Origin: Xylocopa sonorina | Taxonomy: Eukaryota > Arthropoda > Insecta > Hymenoptera > Apidae | NCBI RefSeq assembly: GCF_050948175.1 | Contig: NC_135200.1 | Span: forward strand, 11,213,001-11,277,000 | Reading direction: 5' to 3' | DNA length: 64,000 nucleotides | Part shown: positions 53,863 through 64,000 of the stretch, piece after piece | How the letters are laid out: every line of letters begins with the position of its first letter | How positions within the stretch are numbered: position 1 is the stretch's first letter | Position numbers and translations under genes: made by a program | The notes under the pieces: model-generated | What the model saw: only the letters and a program-made list of their open reading frames with translations | Databases searched by the model: none | What the model was told of the DNA's origin: nothing

Positions 53863-53990
53863 ACAGCGAAGTGAACTACTGAAAACTACTAGCGCCATCT
53901 CTTGGAGGAACACTAAAACTGGTTGGCCTTTAGTTTCAGTACTTTCCTTAGAGACGGCGCTAGTAGTTCTTGAGTAGTTTACGTCGCTGT
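53863..53990. repeat. Foldback (inverted) repeat with CTCF-like sites
   Basis: The left arm (about 53863-53920) and right arm (about 53930-53990) are imperfect inverted copies over roughly 55-60 bases, around a short centre containing GGTTGGCC. Shared blocks are ACTACTAGCGCC on the left and GGCGCTAGTAGT on the right, and CGACAGCGA on the left with TCGCTGT on the right. The left arm carries AGCGCCATCTCTTGG at 53891-53905, which agrees with 13 of 15 positions of the reverse-complemented CTCF consensus. It could be a MITE-like element, a boundary element or both. Confidence 0.7.
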
Positions 53991-54319
53991 TCTCTTCGTG
54001 TTACTTCGTGTTCTCTTTTTTACCTCTAAAGCGGGAAATATCGAATAAGTTACAATAAAGCTAAGGAAATATACAAGGAATTACAACAAAACCATTGAAA
54101 TATACAAAATTGATGAATGAACGGCAGTGGCAGGCGGTATCAGCAGTGAAACAGCACCGCGTACTGTTCAGATACATTTAAATCTGGGGGCGCCACTGTG
54201 ATACATTGGTGCTTTTTAAAGTGTTATGCGATTTGCTGTGTCGTTTGGGTTCGTAATGCTGGTTTTAATTTTTATTTCTGGGACAATTGAAAAGTGTTTA
54301 CGCCGTTACAGTGTTGAAA

Positions 54320-54393
54320 ATGTGTGAGCGGACATCACCGAGAACATTTTCTGCTAATTTTCAACTTAAATCTACAATTGATTTCGAAGAAAT
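54320..54393 (+). CDS. Candidate first coding exon of a divergent gene
   Basis: ATG at 54320 opens 24 codons (MCERTSPRTFSANFQLKST, then IDFEE) and runs into a consensus donor GTGAGT at 54394, leaving phase 2. The upstream in-frame stop at 54266-54268 shows that the ATG would be the first in this frame. No matching second exon was found: the nearest acceptor at 54450 gives a stop after four codons. I do not recognise the peptide. It could be a real N-terminus of a gene that continues past a long intron, or a chance frame. Confidence 0.22.
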
Positions 54394-54989
54394 GTGAGTT
54401 GGAACTTTGCTTCTGCCAGCCTCATAAATTGAACCTTGATTCCTTCCGTAGTTTTCATTTTTAAGATACATGTAATCGTAACCAGTTTAATTTGTACATA
54501 CAAAATTCCTTTAACGTGCAGCTTTAAGTTAAACGATAGATGCTGTTTCAAGACATCGTCTTTATCGATCGAGTAATATATCTCCAAACCAAGTCTCGTT
54601 CATCACCGATTGACGATAGTTTCAAAGTTTGCAAATCAAAATTCATTCTTATCAACTCTAAATACAAACAAAATATTAAGAATGAGCAATAGTCACAGCA
54701 AATAACGTTGTTTTTAGTTCCTTATATTATTAAATGTACTAAAACTGACATCACTCGTTTTATGATCACGTAAATTCTTGCCAATAACATAGACGAAAAT
54801 ATAATATTATTTTTATATCAATATATAAGTACATATTATAACATTTACTCAATGTTCTCTTCTCAATAATCGATATTTGGCGTGCGACTAATTATTTTCC
54901 TTCAGAATATTAAAATGAAAACGTAGCCTGGATCGCGAGTCGCGATCAATTTTACACTTGACTAGCGCGTTCCCGCCCTTCTCCCACCA

Positions 54990-55322
54990 CTTAGTTCGAG
55001 CGCGTACCGCGTGACGCGTAGCGCTGCGGTAGTAGCAGCTGATCCGTGGTACGGGTTGGAGCAGTCGTATTCGTGTCGCGTTTCGTAGTGTGTTCGTACC
55101 GGCAACGCGTACGCAGCGTTTCTCCTCGTCGCTTGGTTCCGTCGTAGTGATACCCGTGCACAGCATTCGTGACAGATGACCGTTCCGAAGCTGCCACTCG
55201 ACCGATTCATCCGTCGACGCGTTGCGAAACAGTGAAAGGCGCGAGAGGACGAGTAGGAGAGCAGCGTCGAAGGAAGGACGAGCTAGGAGGACCCGTCGCG
55301 ACACGTTCGTCACGAGGAACGG
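54990..55322 (+). promoter_or_regulatory. Candidate CpG-rich promoter and non-coding first exon
   Basis: Composition rises abruptly from AT-rich to CpG-rich at about 54.95 kb. A donor-like GTGAGC sits at 55323. Inside is a short upstream-type frame starting at 55176 (MTVPKLPLDRFIRRR...) that stops after 19 codons. Abrupt composition change plus donor resembles an insect 5' UTR exon. Transcript evidence is lacking, and the strand rests only on the donor. Confidence 0.28.
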
Positions 55323-58300
55323 GTGAGCGTTTTAATTCCACGTTGCTCGATGTATATACGTATGGAGCGTCGCGCGGAAACGTGTCGCTGAAAATGGCTG
55401 GACTCGCGGCACGTGCTTCGAGATCGCCCTCGAGGACGGACGTGCAAGGCGCACACGTGAGACTCGCGTACCCTTTCGAGGTGACTGACACCTGATGCGT
55501 CAATGACCATACCACGCGTATGAGTCGCGTGTATTTACCTCGTACTCTCCGCCACGATTTCGAGCTCTTTTTCGAGTATCGTGTCCGTAAACGCGCGTCA
55601 CGAATCCACGCGACGTGAAACGTAACGCGACTGTCCCATTACCGGACACAAAGGGTCGACCGCGTGTCTCCAACCGAAGCGTAGATAGGTTATGTCACAG
55701 ATGCCAGCGGGATTTTTTAGCGTGAGATTTACAGGAGTGCCGGGTCGCATCCCACGGTATATACATACTCCTTATAGGTACATATACGTATGCAATATCT
55801 TAAGTCATCAATGAGTCGTACAGTGACTCTCAATTCCCTGTTTCCTATTATAACTACGAGTCATTGATATTTCCCCCGTTTTCGTAGTCCGCGAACGGTA
55901 CATACTCAAGGTCACGCGCTTGCCAGAGTTACATATGGATACCGTTCAGTTACATGCACGATGCAGATTCATTAAGAAGTTTTCGTTCGAAAGCCATCTG
56001 TTCACGTTGCTGCAAGCAACAATTTTCGCGTAGGTCAAGGATAAATTTTCGATGTTTCGTTTGCCAGTCTTTGCTCGTATAACTATATCTAGTTCTCTTA
56101 TACCTCTTTTAGGAAAGGACTCTTCCTACAACTTCGCTTTATTATTAGAGAGTATTTATGCCGTGTTTCCAGGAAACATTCCGCTGGTAGTTGGGTGAAT
56201 AATTGATTGCTTACACTGCTCCGTTCCCAATGCGTTATAAAGTCGGTCAACACGAACTGACAATATTTACTCCTAGAACGAAGGGCGAGAGAATGGGTAG
56301 ATGTTTACCTACCACGAACGTCGTTCAATTTTAGATCAATTATCGTTCGTCACGTCACGTGACGTCAGCGAGAAAACGGAACCATTAGCATCCGGTTGGA
56401 GTTCATCACGATGCTCACCGATGGAACACGCTTTGTTTACCTTAAGATTACCGCCTAACTTCATTCGATATTTTTACTTAGATTTTAATTAAGAGAACAT
56501 TCGCTACGTTTGGCAATTATTGTTACTGTAATTAATATATTTTGTACGTAATAAATATTCGTTATACCAGCATGGTGGTGTTTAATGTAATTGGTGAACG
56601 TTGTTTGGCGATTTTAGATTGTTTTCTTCGTTCTTGACATTTCGATGGTGATTTCATCGACCAAAGCTGAAACAGAACGGTTCGTGGAAACGGGAAAGAA
56701 AAATATTCGAATAGAAAAAGGGGGAGCGAGCGTGTGTATGCGTTCCACCAGCGCGCACACAATTATTTCTGACGGGGAACTTTTTTCCCCGTAGTTTCGC
56801 ACGCGTGCGCGCGTTTCGCCGGTGAAACTTTATGGAAATTTCAGAACGCTCGCGCGCGCTCACTCTCGAGTACTTCGTTTAAATTTCATTATCTCGAACA
56901 CCGGCTAAATGACACGTCTCTCGTTCCCAAACGACGCCACCAAACTTACCTTGTTCCCGTTTAAAACGAATTAGGCGGTAACAGTGATCGTTCCAGCGTT
57001 CGTTTTATTACTTATAGTCGAGCCGTGAAACGGCACGTAAATACCAAACGAAAGGGAAGAGGGAAAAATTTCATTAACATTGAAACTTTTCACGCGATTG
57101 TCCCTCGGATAATAGCGAGAATGAAATCTGCCAATATAAATTTCGCTCCAAATAATAGCCGAAGAGGAAACTCGTACACGATATATAGCAAATCCAATTG
57201 ATTTCCACAAAAAACGTATTTACACAAAAACGATAGCCGTGAAAGTCTGGAGAACGAAAATCAAATTTCGCTTATCGCCGCTGACAATATTCGCGCGTGA
57301 AAACAATTAAGCTTGTACTTTGAAAATTGGTTTAAAATTAATATTACCATTGTCATTGAAAGCATCCGACTACGAATATCGTGTATCTAATAATTTCAAT
57401 ATACACCGCGGAGGGGTAACTTTTTGATCGTATAAAATAGAGTCGTGTAAAACCTGAAACGGCCGATAAAAAGTAACGACGAAGAAGTTACTTACCGCAT
57501 AAAAAGGGAATGTCATTGTAAAAAATATTTGCGACGCGAATGGGGGGTGTAATAATCGCGGTACCATTTCGTTCCCAAGCTATTCGTGATTCCTGTCTTT
57601 GTCGATATTTGCGTAACGGTAAGATAAAAAAAAAGTTCCCCTTAATAATCGAAGCCTGTAAATAGTTATATCGCAAGTAATGGCCGAGCCAGTCGCGTTT
57701 CGAATTGTCAGCGCGTATATCCGACACGGCACAATGGACTGCTTTCCGATATTTGAACGCGATACACCCTCGCGGTGGTCGAGTTTGTCCATAAATCTGG
57801 AGGTGCACGCGAGTACACAACGCGGATGGTTACACCCTCTCGTAACACGCGCTTGTGCGCGTGTGAAAAATTATAGCCGGCTTTAATGTTTTTTCCTTTT
57901 TTTTTTTTTTGAGGGTGGACCGTTGTAACGACGAATAACAGTCGCAGTTACTGGATTCCGTTCGAGTATTTTTCACACGTAGAATTGCAAGGTGTAAAAA
58001 TCGAGGTGGATCGCGATTCAGGGAACCAAAATGGCGGGCATGGTATTAGACTTCCTCGGCTACTTGGTAAACATGGATAGCTACGAAATTGAATTTCTTG
58101 CAGAACACCGCCGACGGAAACCCACGAACATAGATCAATAATTAGTAGTTGTAACTGCTGCGTCTGCAATAGTGCCTATGGTTGCGCACGGAATTCTCCG
58201 GATGGTGAACAATGTTATTCGGTTACCCTTTTGGCTATTCGCAACACGCGGATATCTGGTTGCTGGCAGCCGCTTTGTGCTCTTCTTGCGTCCAGGAATA

Positions 58301-60230
58301 CTCGCGTTGCTGACGTTTCCGATATTCGAATATGATACCGGTCGGCTTACATCGAAGCTAAGCATAAATCACCGGGAATGCATGTCCTTGGATTCGAGGG
58401 ACAATCGCGACCCCTGCTCGATTCATGTCACCCTCGAGAGTCGTAATTCGCGGTGGATCCCGAGGGTGATCCTCGTTGGTGACTTGTTGCTGACGACGTT
58501 ATTCGAGAATTCTTTTACAGCAGGTACTTTGCTCTTGCCAGAACCGTTAAAGTGTTTTATTGCCACTTAATGGTTGCTCTGTGATATAATTCCTTTCGAG
58601 ATTCGTGGATGTTGGATCTTAAAATTTACGATCCTTTAGTACGACGTTAATTTTCGTACTTTTATTGCAGAACTATCACCAAGGAACTGGCTATGTTTTA
58701 GATAATTGTCATTGACATGATTTCGCACGTTAATATTCATCTATCCGTGTTACAAATACAGCTGTCTATCTTTGGTTCCGTAAAATGCATTAGGTAACAT
58801 CGCAGAAACCACATCATTATCTAAGGGAATTCTGGATATCTCGGGCATGTGGTTGAGCTACTCTTACATCACGCGTGTTTACATTCCATTCGTAGGAGAT
58901 AACACGAAAAATCTTGATCGATCTCATAGTAGCGGGTCGGCTAGAATTTTTAATCGGAAACTCGTCCAGTACTTTCGCGCCAAAGACTAACGGATCGTGA
59001 AACTGCAAACTGGTTTTCGCTGCGCCCCGTAATTCGAGGCACGCGGGCATAGCGGCGCGAAACTTGAATCGCGCTCGTAGAATGTTACGTCCGCCGTTTT
59101 GCTTCGTTCATTTTGTTCGACCGTGATACCAGTCATTTTTTGTATAAAGAGTTAAACGTAAAAAAAGAGTAAAAAGAACTGCGGTGATCGAAGTAAGAAT
59201 AAAATCGCGTAGGATGATGCTCGTTTATTGGTCTCAAGTAGTCGTTGATAACAACGATTACACGATTGTTTCGCGTGAAACAGTGTTTTCGAGTTGGAAC
59301 CAAAATCCTCTTCCGATGCACTCGTATTCTTGTTTGTTAATGCCATCGATCGTCGCTGAGAGCGATTAAAACTCGAAAGAGATTAAAAGTTTGATTGCGA
59401 ATTCGTGAATGGCTGGCGCTAGAGTCCGCAATGGGATTTTTATTTGTCGTAAAATGAAGTTGGAACAGTTTATTCTATTTTTATTGGCTTTCTTGTAGCA
59501 TCGATCGATACCGCTCGCAAATATCAATCACGATTTACCCTCATTAAACCCGGTATCGTTCAAAATAAACGAAAGTGTATTGAACCAATATCCTCTGGAT
59601 GAACTAGCATTATCCATCCAAATTTCATAATTCGATTTATTTACTACAAAATCACTCTGCATACGATGATTCTGCACGGACAATCGCTTCGTCTCTACCC
59701 GCGCCAATTAATTTCTGAAAACAGAATTATTCGCGCATCGATTCAGAAATCGACAGCTACGGTCAAAAGCAACAAAATCTACGAGAAACTCGAACGATCG
59801 ACATCAGGATTCTCCTACTTCTTTAACGAGATAAAGTCCCGTCTCGTTGCATTTCTACCTTCATCGTGTATCAGACAACGTCACGAGTGCCTTTTCACCC
59901 ATTTCTCGAACCTCCGTCGCGTCTCGTGAAACGTCGACGAACCCCGTACACTCGATCCTCGAAACGCGCTCCCCAACTTATTATCCGTGTAGAACGTCGA
60001 GCGAATTAAAACGGAGAGCGAATCCGTCCGCTGGAATCGGTATTGTTCAGAAGTACCGTAGACCTGCGGGACATTGGGGGCGGATGGGCGAGCGGGAGGG
60101 TGCTCGAACGAGCGCGGAACGGTTCCGCGTAATCGGGACCGGCGATGATTTTAATTGAAATTTCGATAGTCGAATGAACATTCCGGGATTGAAAAGGCAA
60201 TTAAGATCGGAACGGCCGATATATCGGGAA

Positions 60231-60254
60231 GGGGGGGGGGGGGGGGGGGGGGGG
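60231..60254 (+). repeat. 24-base poly-G run
   Basis: Uninterrupted G24, preceded by GGGAA. The count could be affected by sequencing or assembly error. Confidence 0.9.
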
Positions 60255-63200
60255 TCCGCGTGACGCCAGCCGGTAATCGAACTCGATTTTCCCACCTCGC
60301 GTCCGATCTTTCCGCGAACGATTCGGAAAATTGAACGGCGATATTCCGATCGGATCTTCGATGTTATCGTTGATCGGTGGTACCGTTGGGAGAGGGGATG
60401 GAAAAACGCTTTTTGTCCCGATTCAGTTAACGATTCTCGCCTAGCCGATGATCGGGTGATAGCGGATCGGATCTCTGTTGCCGATCGGCAGAAAGGACCG
60501 TTAGGAAAACAATGGGTCGACGCGTGCACGACACCGACGAGAGAAAGGGAGGATTTTTTGCGCGTTATTTACGCGAAAGCGGAATAGCGGCCCGCGCGTA
60601 AGGAATAATGGAGCGTTCGCGTTCCGTGACGGGAATTTCTCGATCCGCGGTGTAATGAATAGACTCGTTGCATAATGAATACAAAAGGAAAGAGCGCGTC
60701 GGGCTGTCGACTAATAAAAAGGGTAAACAATAAATCGGTTCAATAGCGCGTCTCGCGCGCACCGAGGAAGCGAACCGGAATTGTGTCAGGCGTGTCCCTC
60801 CTATGCAAATCTCTGCTATCGTTAGTCGTTATTTTTCGTCTTCAAAAAGCACGCTGCCTCCTCTGTCGGTAGCTGATGGATGTTTCGTGCCGCGTTCGCT
60901 ATGTAGGCCAGGATTAATCTCTATGCGTGTTGTCGGTTTTCCATTGGAGTCGTAATGAGAAACGAAGGGAAGATTCTTTTCTCGCGTGTTCAACCGCTGT
61001 TCTGGAATATTACGGCGAAACGGCGTATTATTATCTCTTAAAATTCTCCGCACGAGATTACTATAGAGCCGTTACACTCTTCAGGGAAATATCGCTAAGT
61101 TGCGAGACGATATCAGCTAATGATACATAGTTTACGAGTTAAAGGGGAGTGTGTAGAATAAAAACGGTGAAATCTGCTTGGTGGAACACATTCGTGGGAG
61201 ATTCTCTATGTAATTATGAATCTCGAAGACAAATACTTGTAACGTTATTGTAATGATTTAAGGGTGGCAAGCGGCGCGATTTATTTTATAAATGCTATGA
61301 AAATTTTCTTAACCTTCTGATTTTTATGTATATCGCAGAACCATCTCTTTCTACAAGAACCGTTATTTAATATATTCCTTGAACGTAGCTTCTTTCGAGG
61401 TTGCATCGCGTTACATAAATAACGTTGAATGCACAAAACGCGGACTATCGTGTAAAAGTTTTCGTTCCACGTTCCGCTTTATAAATTTAACGTGTCTTGT
61501 TTAAGCGTCCGCGATCGTTCCGTTTGCTTATCGCGGTAATAAGAACCATCTACGACTGTTTACCTACCGTGGAACGAAATTCGTGCGCGTTTCTTTCCGA
61601 TTCTCCGATCGAATTAATTGAATCGCCGTTGCCAAATACGAGCAGAGTTAAAAACGCTGTTTGAACCTGATATTTATCGCTTATCGTACGCGCGATAGTA
61701 CTTGAATGGTTGATCAGTAGAGCATGGTAGCTGGCTGAATGAATTAGGGACGAGAGCCCGCGAGGCGTGTTTCAGAATCTGGCTGGGTTAAATTTCAGAC
61801 CGCCCGGAGTTCATCTTTGTCGATAGCTTCGAGACGAAAGTTTCGGAGATGGGCATTGTCAAAAAGGATAGCGCGAGAGAGTGTTTCAACAACATTCTCT
61901 CTCACGCGGCTACGATGGTTCAATTGGCTTCAGTTATGTTTGTTGCTTCCTAGAAACGAAAGACTATTTTATTCATTGCTTATACGCGGATTGCCCTGTT
62001 CTACCTTATTCTGGGATTACTGCAATCGGATCTCTCTTATTTGCTTCAATCTTTTACGTGAAATAAATTCTGCTACGCCTTTACAAGTTTATGTCACTTT
62101 ATGGACGCCGTGGATAAAAGCTGGGGAAGACTGGAACAAGTATGGGGAAAAGCAAGGAAATGAAAGGACAGGTCCTTTCTTCCTGGGTCTTTTAATGGAT
62201 TCCTAATGGATTCCTCAAAGCTATCTACGATACAAGAATGACGGATTCCATCTTTTCTCGGAAAAGAATTAGCCCCCTTAGCCAAGAATCTGGAGTATTC
62301 CGATTGACAAGTGAACTCGAAATAGATAGGATATAGTCGTTGTCATCCAAACTCCTAGATTCCGCGTGTGTACACCCTGTCGCGATTGAATCTTTCCGCG
62401 CGAACTCAAACACTCGTCGTTACACCGAAGCAATCTCCAATGTACACGTCCTTTGTCACCAACGATCCCCAAATATCCTCGCCCTCGCCTGCTCAAACAC
62501 CATATCCACGCGTCAAACCGCGCGACAGCGAAACAACCCCCAACGGAGACGTTCCGCAAGCCGGTGAACGATCGCGCGAGCTAAGCCACCCAGCTTGTTC
62601 CTATCATTCATCGCGCGTGGCACGTGTTTGCGAAACTTCTTTGTCGTTCGCGGCACATTAGCAGAGAGCAACGCGGCCTTCTGAATAATAGCTGAAACAG
62701 GTTGCGCGAGGGATTAAAGGGCCGCGCGTGGGATAATCCGGCGGCAGAAACGTTTCGCGTGGGTTGCAATGCTCGTGGCTACCTTTTTAAGGAAATTCGC
62801 GGGACACTTTTAACCCGGCTCGTTCGCGTGGGTCGTTCATTCGATCGACCGACGCCGCGAACGTGAACACGCGCGGAATTTGCTGTTTCGAGCACCACCT
62901 ACGCGAACAGATTAACTCGTTTTAGGAGAGAGCGTTTAAAGGCTCGATCTACGCTGTTTCGTTGCGAACGTTTCTTTGTTCCCGGTCGATTCTTTGATCT
63001 GGGCAGTAACGAGATTTTTTCGCAGACGTTCGTATCGACTTTTCGTATCTAACATTTGATCACAGGAAATAAAGCGAAGTTAACGAACGCGATGTTCGTA
63101 TATATTTTTTTCAAAGGTTATATTACTATCCGGATAATTCAATAATTTATTGTCCCGTTTTTATAGGAATTCTCGATCGACAGATGCGTCAGGGTAGGAA

Positions 63201-64000
63201 TGCCTAGAATTCCTGGACGTTATTTCCCGGTTTGACTCGGAATTCTCAGGATGTTCGTTGATAAAAGGTTGCATTTCCGTTCCTGGCGGTTCTAAAGCGT
63301 TTAATTCCACTCTCGATGGGCGGTCGAAGAAACCATAAAACCGCGCGAGTCTTTCGAGCCACTAATTGAGCTATTAAATAACCGTGGAATCGCTCGAATT
63401 TAAGCGTCTCGCAACGCGCGTGCATAGTTCGCGGCGATCGTTTTTAGAACGGTTCCATAAAATAGCGTAGTGGCTCGTTTCACGTGAGACCCGTTTAGTG
63501 GACCGATACAGCCGCCACGGTCATTCGTGATCGATGAGGAACGCGGGTAGGGCCGCCGTATCGAGTACATGACGCGTAGGGAAGTGCCACTTCTGAACTG
63601 CATCCAGTTTCCGGTGGCCCCCTGGCACGGAAATGGCCTTCTGATTCGCCAGTCCCGGGACCTCGGTGTTTTCGTGCCGCCTCACGAACTGCCCCATTTA
63701 CTTGCACGGAATTTTATTGCGCCTCTACGTGCGCTGCCCGACCGTCTGCCCGTGATTTGAATACGGCGGCCGAGCTCTCCGAGGCTTCGCTGAATTTTTT
63801 CGAGCACGTTTTCAGCCAACTTCTCGATTTCTTTTTTCCTCCCCTTTCTTCTTTTTAAATGTCTTACTGCTTCGCATGTACGTACATCGCGTATATGCAC
63901 GACGCAAACCGAGCGTTCCTTTTTTACGACAACGACTTCTGTTTAATCCCTTCCTCCGGAACGCGAGAAACGATGAGGATACTTAAAGTTTTGTTGCGGT

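Larger units (their letters stand above)
53268..54319. promoter_or_regulatory. Upstream region of MKRN2OS, possibly bidirectional
   Basis: About 1.05 kb without an accepted gene, between the MKRN2OS start (minus) and a candidate first exon at 54320 (plus). AT-rich near MKRN2OS; it contains a short GA-rich stretch at 53741-53752, the foldback repeat at 53863-53990 with CTCF-like motifs, and a GC-rich GGGGGCGCCACTGTG site near 54186. No TATA box can be assigned with confidence. Confidence 0.4.
54394..64000. other. Region without a supported coding exon
   Basis: AT-rich to about 54.9 kb, then CpG-rich. It contains a candidate promoter or non-coding exon near 55.0-55.3 kb and a poly-G run at 60231-60254. 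Open frames such as 58172-58570 (132 codons) and 61817-62206 (129 codons) lack recognisable domains and splice or initiation support. It is probably intronic sequence of a gene that continues beyond the window, or intergenic. Confidence 0.5.

Noticed and set aside
54452..54587. Second exon for the candidate first exon at 54320
   Set aside because: Using the acceptor at 54450-54451 in the required phase, the frame stops after four codons.
58172..58570. 132-codon frame with hydrophobic stretches
   Set aside because: Some hydrophobic segments but no recognisable family and no flanking splice signals that would place it in a gene.

Overview
The window looks like nuclear DNA of an insect, most likely a hymenopteran (bee-like). 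The signs are small phased introns with GT/AG borders, very long CpG-rich introns, scattered GA/CT microsatellites, no recognisable transposon coding sequence, and the identity of the three genes that can be read. The species call is inference. There are no bacterial, phage or CRISPR features and no viral genes were seen.

Region 1 (about 1-48,000, GC- and CpG-rich) is the 3' part of one plus-strand gene, a Methuselah-like family B GPCR that I read as mthl1. Only the last three coding exons are inside: 18630-18814 (TM4 and ECL2), 34986-35124 (TM5 and ICL3) and 42872-43205 (TM6, TM7, tail, stop). They are separated by introns of 16.2 kb and 7.7 kb. The ectodomain and TM1-3 must lie before base 1, so 1-18629 is intron sequence too. 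These introns hold only simple repeats, a few duplicated short elements and clusters of homeodomain-type TAATTA sites. CpG richness lowers stop-codon frequency, so long chance ORFs (up to 257 codons) are common here; I did not accept them.

Region 2 (about 48,000-54,900, AT-rich) is a compact cluster on the minus strand. MKRN2OS-like (53267-52665, intronless) lies 174 bp upstream of MTO1 (52490-49592, nine exons, 667 codons). MTO1 is the mitochondrial tRNA wobble-uridine modification enzyme of the MnmG/GidA family; MKRN2OS is a conserved protein of unknown function. The MKRN2OS poly(A) signal lies only 60 bp before the MTO1 start, so read-through or shared expression is possible. Upstream of the pair, at 53.8-54.0 kb, sits a foldback repeat carrying a CTCF-like motif, followed by a weak candidate first exon of a divergent plus-strand gene at 54320.

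Region 3 (55,000-64,000) becomes CpG-rich again. It has a candidate promoter or non-coding first exon near 55.0-55.3 kb, a 24-base poly-G run, and no coding exon that I can support. No previously undescribed system is evident; the most unusual items are the CTCF-like foldback between divergent transcription units and a dispersed 65-bp element at 23.5, 24.3 and (partly) 25.1 kb in the large mthl1 intron.
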